NCBI GenBank assembly: GCA_005877535.1
Contig: VBOM01000093.1
Span: forward strand, 1-7,276
Direction: 5' to 3'
From: Nitrospirota bacterium
GTDB taxonomy: Bacteria > Nitrospirota > Nitrospiria > Nitrospirales > Nitrospiraceae
Length of the DNA: 7,276 nt
This document shows positions 1-7,276 of this stretch, piece after piece (within the stretch, counting starts at the first letter, position 1; each line of letters starts with the position of its first letter). The translations under genes were made by a program, and so were the position numbers. Under the pieces are notes generated by a model. It ran no database searches. It was not told the DNA's origin and saw nothing but the letters and a program-made list of their open reading frames with translations.

Positions 1-452
1 CCGAACACGGCCTTCCAGACTCCCTCCCGCACATCGATCTTCTGCGGGCAGGCTTCGGTACAGGCGTTGCAGTTTCGGCAGAGCGGCGCTTCAGGATAGA
101 GATTGAAGAGGTCTTGTTTCGGATCTTTAAGCGTCTGAATGTCGTAGGTGGCCTTCCTGGCTGGAAACGGCGGCATCATCGTGATGGACATGCCGTCTTG
201 CACCGCCATTTGGCAGGCCAGGCAGGTCCTCACTTTAGGATCGTCCTTGGTTCGATAGTAGGCCGCGCAGGCGCCGCAGAACCCGCCAAGACAGCCGGCC
301 CCACGGACGACTTCCTGACCCGAGTACCACAGGGCCTTAATGATCGTGATCCCCTCCGGCACTTTGTACTTCTTGCCGGCAATCTCGACAGTCACCATCC
401 GAGGCTTGAGCACCTCGGGTTGATCGATCACATTGGTATCTTCTTGTGCCAT
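1..452 (-). CDS. 2Fe-2S / 4Fe-4S iron-sulfur electron-transfer protein, C-terminus cut by window edge
   Basis: The frame is open from an ATG at 452 down to base 1, giving 150 residues with no stop, so the 3' end is missing. The N-terminal part is a ferredoxin-like 2Fe-2S domain (about residues 19-95) with cysteines C54, C59, C62 and C77, plus an extra C80. It is followed by a CxxCxxCxxxCP motif at C125, C128, C131 and C135, typical of a 4Fe-4S cluster. This order resembles the iron-sulfur subunits of succinate dehydrogenase/fumarate reductase and related reductases. The linker between the clusters (C77 to C125) is shorter than I recall for classical FrdB. The likely role is passing electrons to a partner flavoprotein encoded beyond the left edge. 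Lying after the citrate genes of a reverse TCA operon suggests a fumarate-reductase-type function, but that is inference. The start is supported by GAGGAG at 455-460, unusually close (2 nt) to the ATG. Confidence 0.85.
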   Translation of the reverse strand, partial: MAQEDTNVIDQPEVLKPRMVTVEIAGKKYKVPEGITIIKALWYSGQEVVRGAGCLGGFCGACAAYYRTKDDPKVRTCLACQMAVQDGMSITMMPPFPARKATYDIQTLKDPKQDLFNLYPEAPLCRNCNACTEACPQKIDVREGVWKAVF

Positions 453-470
453 TGCTCCTCGAACCGGTGA

Positions 471-527
471 GGGGTGAAGGGTAAGGGGTTAGGTGAGAAT
501 CCACCCCTCACTTTTCACCCCTTACCC
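471..527. repeat. G/C-asymmetric inverted repeat in the gap between icd and the Fe-S gene
   Basis: The 85-base gap contains two overlapping inverted repeats. Bases 471-489 pair with 503-521 (16 of 19 positions, 13-base loop). Bases 479-489 pair perfectly (11 bp) with 517-527. The two foldings share an arm and exclude each other. One arm is built of GGGGT/GAAGGGT-type purine-rich blocks and the other of the complementary C-rich blocks. On the minus-strand transcript no run of U follows the stem, so it does not look like a classical intrinsic terminator. Dispersed intergenic repeats of this general style are, to my knowledge, frequent in Nitrospira genomes. Confidence 0.75.
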
Positions 528-537
528 CATACTGTAA

Positions 538-2793
<2,256 letters not shown>

Positions 2794-2865
2794 TTAGTTC
2801 AGCGCATTCAACGCCGAACCTGCCTTGAACCACGTAATCTGTTGCTCAGTGATGCTGTGGTTCGC
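2794..2865 (-). pseudogene. Out-of-frame remnant of the aconitase C-terminus
   Basis: Reading the minus strand one frame away from the aconitase ORF gives 23 residues, [20 protein letters not shown] followed by ALN and a TAA at 2794-2796. This matches the end of mitochondrial-type aconitases, which finish with an NHTFNETQIEWFRAGSALN-like segment. It overlaps the 3' part of the upstream ORF and would be the natural C-terminus if the frame and the missing middle of domain 4 were restored. It has no start or ribosome binding site of its own, so it is not a separate gene. The identity of this tail comes from recall of the family; the reading frame is seen directly. Confidence 0.85.
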
Positions 2866-4820
2866 CTGGGCGGCGACATGGCTGCATGCTCCCGGCTGCT
2901 GCCCTCCCCGTAATTCTCGTCGCCGACCACGATCGAGCCGATGCCCTTCGCTTTGTACCGGCGGGCGATCTGCGCTATGGTAAGCCCCGTTTCGCCCGTC
3001 AAGACATCCGTGCCCTTGCCGGGCTCGGAAGAAAATACATTGTTCGCACCCAGGAACATATTGTCGCTGATCTTGTCCAAATGGCCGCGGAACTTGAGCC
3101 AGGGTCCTGCCGGAGAAATGTGATCGGTCGTCGTCTTGCCTTTGGTCTTGATTAACAGCGGGAGTTTCTCGAAATCCTTGCCGTCCCAGCGCGGAAATGG
3201 CTGCAGCAACTGCAACCGCTCGCTGGTCGGCGGAACTTCGACGGTCAAGCCCTCGCCGTTGGCTGCCGGCGCAACAAACCCTTCCTCACCCTTCGCGAAA
3301 CCCTTGGCCGGAAGTTCTTCCCCCTGCGGCGGCTGGAACTTGAATTCCTTGCCATCCGCTCCCTTTAGCTTCTGATTGATAGGATCAAAGGTCAAATCAC
3401 CGGAGATGGCAAAGGCGGTCACAATTTCCGGGCTCGCGAGGAATGAGAGTGTTTCATTGATGCCGTCGTTACGGCCAGGGAAATTGCGGTTGAAGGAACT
3501 GACGATCGAATCCGCTTTCCCCTTTATGCCATCAGCCCGCTTCCACTGCCCGATGCAGGGGCCACATGAGTTGGACAACACCGTGCCGCCTAACTTTTCA
3601 AATGTCTCCAAGAACCCGTCGCGTTTCATCGTATGATAAATGCGCTCGGAGCCAGGCGACACAAGGAACGAGGTTTTCGCTTTGAGCCCGGCCTTCAACC
3701 CTTGCTGGGCGATGTGGGCCGAACGGCTGATGTCTTCATAGGATGAATTGGTGCAGCTTCCGATGAGTGCCGCCTTGAGTTCGACTGGATAGCCCTTCTC
3801 CTTGGCTTCCGCCGCCAGTTTGGAAATCGGCCTGGCGAGATCCGGTGTATGGGGCCCGACGACATGGGGCTCGAGCGTCGACAAATCGACTTCGGCAATC
3901 TGGTCGTAGTACTTCTCAGGCGACTGAGAGACCTCGGGGTCCGCAACAAGCAACGACTTGTTGGCGATCGCAAGGTTGGCCAGATCGGCCCGATCCGTAA
4001 TGTTCAGGTACGCGACCATCTTCTGATCGAAGGGAAATACAGACGTGGTCGCGCCCAGTTCCGCGCCCATGTTGCAGATCGTCCCCTTACCGGTCGCGCT
4101 GATGGTTTCCGCACCTGGCCCAAAGTATTCAACGATCTTATTTGTTCCGCCCTTCACAGTGAGCAAGCCGCAGAGATATAGAATCACGTCCTTCGGCGAG
4201 GTCCAGCCGCTCAACTTACCGGTCAGGCGAATGCCGATCAGTTTCGGATGGAGTACTTCCCAGGGCAGGCCGGCCATCACTTCGCCGGCATCGGCTCCTC
4301 CGACACCAATGGCTAACATCCCAAGCCCTCCACCATTGGGCGTATGCGAGTCGGTTCCAATAATCAAGCCGCCTGGAAATGCGTAATTTTCCAGCACGAC
4401 TTGATGAATGATCCCGGCACCAGGCTTCCAGAATCCAATACCGTACTTCTTGGCAGCCGAGGCGAGGAAATTATAGACTTCCTTGTTCTCGTCCATCGCA
4501 CGAAGCAAGTCCTTCTCAGAACCCATCTCGGCACGGATCAAGTGGTCGCAATGGATGGTGCTCGGCACGGCCACTTTCTTCTTATTGGCCTGCATGAACT
4601 GCAACATGGCCATCTGAGCCGTCGCATCCTGCATCGCAACACGATCAGGACGCAGAGCCAACATTGCCTTGCCGCGCTCCCAGGTTTGGCTGTCGAAATT
4701 GTCGGCGTGTGAAACCAACACCTTCTCCGCCAGTGTCAGACCTCGACCAAACTTTTTTCTGGCCTTGGCAAAGACGTCCGGCATCTTCGCATAGAGCTTC
4801 TTGGCAAGATCCATCGACAT
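2808..4820 (-). CDS. acn: Aconitate hydratase (aconitase), mitochondrial-like type, C-terminal domain truncated by deletion/frameshift
   Basis: Interconverts citrate and isocitrate through cis-aconitate using a 4Fe-4S cluster; in the reverse TCA cycle it supplies citrate to the lyase encoded upstream. The 670-residue frame shows TIHCDH at 88-93, GTDSHT at 155-160, the cluster ligands C356 (GSCTNSS), C419 and C422 (CGPC), SFNRNFPGR at 442-450, [10 protein letters not shown] at 563-572, and the active-site SSREHA at 641-646. Through residue 648 it aligns with mitochondrial-type aconitase almost residue for residue by position. After that the protein ends in a basic 22-residue tail unlike the family, and the true tail lies in another frame at 2794-2865. 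About 75-85 residues of domain 4, including the KSFARIH region, are missing, against an expected length near 750. GAGGT at 4825-4829 supports the start; a second ATG at 4814 is less well placed. Whether the product is active is doubtful if the sequence is correct. Confidence 0.93.
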   Translation of the reverse strand: MSMDLAKKLYAKMPDVFAKARKKFGRGLTLAEKVLVSHADNFDSQTWERGKAMLALRPDRVAMQDATAQMAMLQFMQANKKKVAVPSTIHCDHLIRAEMGSEKDLLRAMDENKEVYNFLASAAKKYGIGFWKPGAGIIHQVVLENYAFPGGLIIGTDSHTPNGGGLGMLAIGVGGADAGEVMAGLPWEVLHPKLIGIRLTGKLSGWTSPKDVILYLCGLLTVKGGTNKIVEYFGPGAETISATGKGTICNMGAELGATTSVFPFDQKMVAYLNITDRADLANLAIANKSLLVADPEVSQSPEKYYDQIAEVDLSTLEPHVVGPHTPDLARPISKLAAEAKEKGYPVELKAALIGSCTNSSYEDISRSAHIAQQGLKAGLKAKTSFLVSPGSERIYHTMKRDGFLETFEKLGGTVLSNSCGPCIGQWKRADGIKGKADSIVSSFNRNFPGRNDGINETLSFLASPEIVTAFAISGDLTFDPINQKLKGADGKEFKFQPPQGEELPAKGFAKGEEGFVAPAANGEGLTVEVPPTSERLQLLQPFPRWDGKDFEKLPLLIKTKGKTTTDHISPAGPWLKFRGHLDKISDNMFLGANNVFSSEPGKGTDVLTGETGLTIAQIARRYKAKGIGSIVVGDENYGEGSSREHAAMSPPRRTTASLSNRLRGSRQVRR

Positions 4821-4839
4821 GGTGACCTCAAGTTAAAAT

Positions 4840-4864
4840 TGACAATTAAAATCAAAAATTGTCA
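4840..4864. repeat. AT-rich hairpin between aclA and acn
   Basis: TGACAATT at 4840-4847 and AATTGTCA at 4857-4864 form a perfect 8-bp inverted repeat with a 9-base A-rich loop. On the transcript it begins immediately after the aclA stop codon (4865-4867), is followed by AUUUUAA, and ends about 10 bases before the aconitase Shine-Dalgarno sequence. The stretch 4831-4864 is much richer in A+T than the surrounding genes. It might act as an intercistronic processing, stability or weak attenuation element. The stem has few GC pairs and the U-run is short, so efficient termination is not expected. Confidence 0.55.
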
Positions 4865-6685
4865 TTACTTCAACGGCGGAACTTCCCGCCTTTTTGGCGC
4901 CGCGTAGTTGACGAGATAATCGAACAGGCGGATCAAGCGGCTATCCTGACGCTTCTGATCCACCCAATGCCCGATCAATCCGATCGTACGTGAGAGAATG
5001 AAGAAGCCGTTCAAGCTGTCAACCGGGAACCCGATATCGACGAGCACAGCTGCCATCGTTCCGTCGACGTTCAGAATCAGGTTGTCCTTCTTCACCGAGG
5101 TGATCTTTTCCACTTCGAGCGCAAAGTCCAGGCAGGGAGTCTTGATGTCCAAACTCTTGACGTATCCGACCAACTCCTTCACTCGCTTGTCCGGGTTACG
5201 CAGGCTCTTGACGCGGTGGCCGATCCCCGGTACCGGCCCGACGTTCTTCTTCATATAAGCGAGGAACTCATCCACGGACATCTTGTTGTCGACCGCATGT
5301 TTGAAGTAGCGTCCGGCATCGGTCACGGCACCGCCGAAGCGAGGACCGATCATGATCAGTCCGGCTGCAACCGACTGGGATAGGCCGATCCCTGCGCAGG
5401 CCGCAATGATCGTCCCCATGGCCCCGCTTACGCAGGGGCCATGGTCGGCGGAGAGCATCATGATGCGCTTGACGATCTCGGCTTCCTGCTTCGAAATAAG
5501 TCGTTTATCCCAGAGTAGGCCCACGACATGGGGAATCTCGTAGCCTTTATTGATGAGCTCGGAAGCGGGGTACCCGTCGTAGCAGGGTTCGTCGCCGCGG
5601 TCGTCGCTGATCGTGGTGCGGATCAGCGGGGCAACCATGACTTCGTCCGCCTTCATCGCTTCTTCGATACTCTTCGGCAGCTTCGGCAGCAGAGCCGGTT
5701 CAACCGGTGCCTTGACCTGGCCTGATTTCAACAGCTCTTGATAGATCTCCTTGATGGCGGGGCCCAAGGCGCCGAATGTCGCCGGCACAATCGCGCCGGC
5801 CTTCTTGAGAGCATCGGACTTGGAACGGGCCGATCCTTCGCCCTTCAGACCTTCCTTGGCGCCTGCGTGACCGAATTTCATGCCCTTCGGCAAACTTTCC
5901 TGGCAGAAGCCGGAGACGACGGCAATCAACTTCACACGCCTCGTCTTTGCGCCATACCACTCGGCTGCCCGCTCTTCGAGATCGCCGCCCATTTCGCCGA
6001 CGATGACGACTGCCTTCGTTTGCGGATCGTTCTCGAACATTTCAAGATAGCTGACGTAGTCGGTTCCTGGATAGGCATCACCGCCAATCCCGATCGCCGT
6101 TGTAATGCCATCGGCAAATTGCGAGCAGATCCAGATAATCTCGTTGGAGAGGCCGCCGGACTTGGTGATGACGCCGAATGAGCCTTCGCGATAGAGCTTG
6201 GAAAGGACAAGGTTATCGAAGGCGCCGCCGATGACACCCAACCGGCAGGAGCCGGCTGAGACAATGCCGATCGACGAAGGGCCATTAAAGACCTTCCCGA
6301 GCTTGGTCGCATGACGGCCTAGGATCTTGGCATCTTTTTCCGGCACACCCTCGGTGATCATGGAGACCAGCTTGATGTGCGGGTCGTCCAAGGCTTCCAT
6401 CCCGCCCTTCATCGCCCGATCTGCGCCAATGTAGACGAGACTGGTGTTGATCTGGGGATGATGTTTTGTAGCTTCGGCGACAGTCTTATAGATGGGAATA
6501 GCCAGCAAGCCACTGCCGTAGGGAATTTCGTTTGTTTTACCGGCGTCAGGCGGATAGACAAAGGCTAGGACATTCAGCGAGCGTTTAATCAAGTAGCAAA
6601 ACTCGGCCATTCGGCGCGCGGCATTCACGCCTGCGACCCCGCCCTGAATGACCACATAGGTATCTTTGTTTGCCAGGATACTCAT
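4865..6685 (-). CDS. aclA: ATP-citrate lyase large subunit (AclA), citrate-cleaving
   Basis: With AclB it forms the cytoplasmic enzyme that converts citrate, ATP and CoA to acetyl-CoA, oxaloacetate, ADP and phosphate, the committed step of the reverse TCA cycle. From the ATG at 6685 the protein is 606 residues, the normal length for bacterial AclA. The N-terminal half (about 1-330) is a succinyl-CoA-synthetase-alpha-like CoA/ligase region with GVITKSGGLSNE at 171-182 and the phospho-histidine motif KFGHAGAKEGLKGEG, in which His273 is the residue phosphorylated during catalysis. The C-terminal part (about 350-606) is citrate-synthase-like, with SADHGPCVSGAMGT at 412-424, GPRFGGAVTDAG at 447-458 and VPGIGHRV at 485-492, where His490 and Arg491 bind citrate/oxaloacetate. 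The frame stays open upstream to a TTG at 6778, but those 31 residues come from an intergenic tandem repeat and are rejected. No defect is visible. Confidence 0.97.
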   Translation of the reverse strand: MSILANKDTYVVIQGGVAGVNAARRMAEFCYLIKRSLNVLAFVYPPDAGKTNEIPYGSGLLAIPIYKTVAEATKHHPQINTSLVYIGADRAMKGGMEALDDPHIKLVSMITEGVPEKDAKILGRHATKLGKVFNGPSSIGIVSAGSCRLGVIGGAFDNLVLSKLYREGSFGVITKSGGLSNEIIWICSQFADGITTAIGIGGDAYPGTDYVSYLEMFENDPQTKAVVIVGEMGGDLEERAAEWYGAKTRRVKLIAVVSGFCQESLPKGMKFGHAGAKEGLKGEGSARSKSDALKKAGAIVPATFGALGPAIKEIYQELLKSGQVKAPVEPALLPKLPKSIEEAMKADEVMVAPLIRTTISDDRGDEPCYDGYPASELINKGYEIPHVVGLLWDKRLISKQEAEIVKRIMMLSADHGPCVSGAMGTIIAACAGIGLSQSVAAGLIMIGPRFGGAVTDAGRYFKHAVDNKMSVDEFLAYMKKNVGPVPGIGHRVKSLRNPDKRVKELVGYVKSLDIKTPCLDFALEVEKITSVKKDNLILNVDGTMAAVLVDIGFPVDSLNGFFILSRTIGLIGHWVDQKRQDSRLIRLFDYLVNYAAPKRREVPPLK

Positions 6686-6691
6686 CGGGAT

Positions 6692-6698
6692 CTCCCCT
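6692..6698 (-). promoter_or_regulatory. Ribosome binding site that fixes the aclA start
   Basis: The minus strand reads AGGGGAG followed by six bases (ATCCCG) and the ATG at 6683-6685. This strong Shine-Dalgarno match at ideal spacing selects the MSILANKDTY start over the upstream in-frame TTG at 6778. Confidence 0.85.
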
Positions 6699-6716
6699 TT
6701 TCGAAACGAGGAACGT

Positions 6717-6782
6717 GGAAGGATGAACTCAGAATGGAAGCGACTCTCCCATCCATCGTTCAACCTTCCATCGTTCAACCTT
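6717..6782. repeat. 15-bp tandem duplication plus inverted repeat in the aclB-aclA gap
   Basis: The 106-base gap between aclB and aclA has a 15-base unit, CCATCGTTCAACCTT, repeated exactly at 6753-6767 and 6768-6782. GGAAGGATGAAC at 6717-6728 is complementary to GTTCAACCTTCC at 6758-6769 at 11 of 12 positions, and much of the second tandem copy (from 6773) can pair with the same arm. The transcript could therefore fold into alternative hairpins upstream of the aclA ribosome binding site. No U-run follows. It resembles the short purine-rich/pyrimidine-rich intergenic repeats seen in Nitrospira-like genomes; any function is unproven. Confidence 0.75.
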
Positions 6783-6791
6783 CATCGATCA

Positions 6792-7276
6792 TCACGTGTT
6801 TTGAAGCGCTTTATCGACGATATCGGTGAGCGGTGTGTTGCGGTCAAAGACGTTGATGTCGAACCCTTCGTCCTTGAGCGCGCGCATCGCATCGAGCCCT
6901 TCCTTTTCACGCGGGCCACCGCGGCGCACCCAGATCTTGACGCCCTTGAGCTTGCCCTCGGACTTCGCCTTGCGGAATCCATTGATGATGCCGCCGAACG
7001 TCTTCTTTACGTCGGTAAAATTGGCTATCGCGCCGCCGACGATGATGTTCTTGATCCCAGGCAAGGAGCACACCTTATCCGTCAACACTTCGACCGCCCA
7101 ATCTGGTGGATCGCCTGAATATTCGGCGTAATTGGCCAACTTGCCACCGCGTGCGACGACTGCATCGGAATAATAGATGCTGGCACCGCCGCCGGCGGGA
7201 AGCATGGCTGTATCCCCGCCTGGAATCTCGATAAATTTGACCGAGCCTTTAATCTTTGAATCGACCGCCATGACTT
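6792..7276 (-). CDS. aclB: ATP-citrate lyase small subunit (AclB), C-terminal part, 5' end cut by window edge
   Basis: The frame is open from the right edge to a TGA at 6792-6794, about 160 codons. Bacterial AclB is near 400 residues, so roughly the C-terminal 40% is present. The ATG at 7271 is internal: the open frame continues upstream as V then K/Q/E, and the VMAVDSKI context matches the ATP-grasp segment ending in an A-x-D-x-K pattern shared with succinyl-CoA synthetase beta. Downstream features are the GGGASIYYSDAV segment, LANYAEYSGDPP, GGAIANFTDVKKTFGGI and IWVRRGGPREKEGL, all characteristic of ATP-citrate lyase and close to the equivalent region of the animal fused enzyme. This subunit carries the ATP-grasp function and the C-terminal ligase domain that interacts with AclA. 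It is the most upstream gene visible in the apparent operon. Confidence 0.96.
   Translation of the reverse strand, partial: VMAVDSKIKGSVKFIEIPGGDTAMLPAGGGASIYYSDAVVARGGKLANYAEYSGDPPDWAVEVLTDKVCSLPGIKNIIVGGAIANFTDVKKTFGGIINGFRKAKSEGKLKGVKIWVRRGGPREKEGLDAMRALKDEGFDINVFDRNTPLTDIVDKALQNT

Noticed and set aside
471..527. Rho-independent terminator after icd
   Set aside because: The stem is strong but no U-run follows on the minus-strand transcript, and the next gene begins shortly after on the same strand.
471..527. CRISPR array or insertion-sequence end
   Set aside because: There are no regularly spaced direct repeats with unique spacers, no transposase and no target-site duplication; the repeats are small intergenic hairpins.
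2794..2880. Programmed ribosomal frameshift in the aconitase gene
   Set aside because: Shifting frame would recover the C-terminal tail but not the 75-85 missing residues between, and no slippery heptamer with a following structure is evident at the junction.
6686..6778. N-terminal extension of AclA starting at a TTG at 6778
   Set aside because: The extra 31 residues are translated from the intergenic tandem repeat, while the ATG at 6685 has a strong ribosome binding site and gives the family's normal length and N-terminus.
6792..7271. A complete 159-residue gene starting at the ATG at 7271
   Set aside because: The frame stays open to the window edge and the sequence begins in the middle of the AclB ATP-grasp domain, so this methionine is internal.

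Overview
The window is almost entirely coding, and every real gene lies on the minus strand. In transcription order (right to left) it holds the 3' part of aclB (ATP-citrate lyase small subunit), complete aclA (ATP-citrate lyase large subunit), an aconitase gene with a damaged 3' end, a complete monomeric-type NADP isocitrate dehydrogenase gene, and the 5' part of a gene for a 2Fe-2S/4Fe-4S protein that runs off the left edge. The gaps are short (about 106, 44, 38 and 85 bases), which suggests one operon or a closely co-transcribed set whose promoter lies outside the window to the right.

Together these genes cover the citrate end of the reductive (reverse) TCA cycle. Isocitrate dehydrogenase run reductively carboxylates 2-oxoglutarate to isocitrate, aconitase converts isocitrate to citrate, and AclAB cleaves citrate with ATP and CoA to acetyl-CoA and oxaloacetate. 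The iron-sulfur protein is probably an electron-transfer subunit of a redox enzyme, possibly of the fumarate reductase type. The two-subunit AclAB, the monomeric NADP-IDH, the moderate-to-high G+C and the purine-rich hairpin repeats between genes are most like a Nitrospira-type bacterium (Nitrospirota). That assignment rests on family knowledge and not on a search.

The most notable observation is in the aconitase gene. Its frame is normal through the active-site Ser-Ser-Arg-Glu-His segment (residues 641-645), then runs into 22 non-homologous residues and stops. The expected C-terminal end of the family (a [13 protein letters not shown] tail) is present immediately downstream in another frame. 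About 75-85 residues of domain 4 that should lie between are absent. This is either a real deletion with frameshift in a central carbon-fixation gene or a sequencing/assembly collapse. Three of the four intergenic gaps also carry inverted repeats. I saw no RNA genes, mobile elements, CRISPR arrays or wholly new system.
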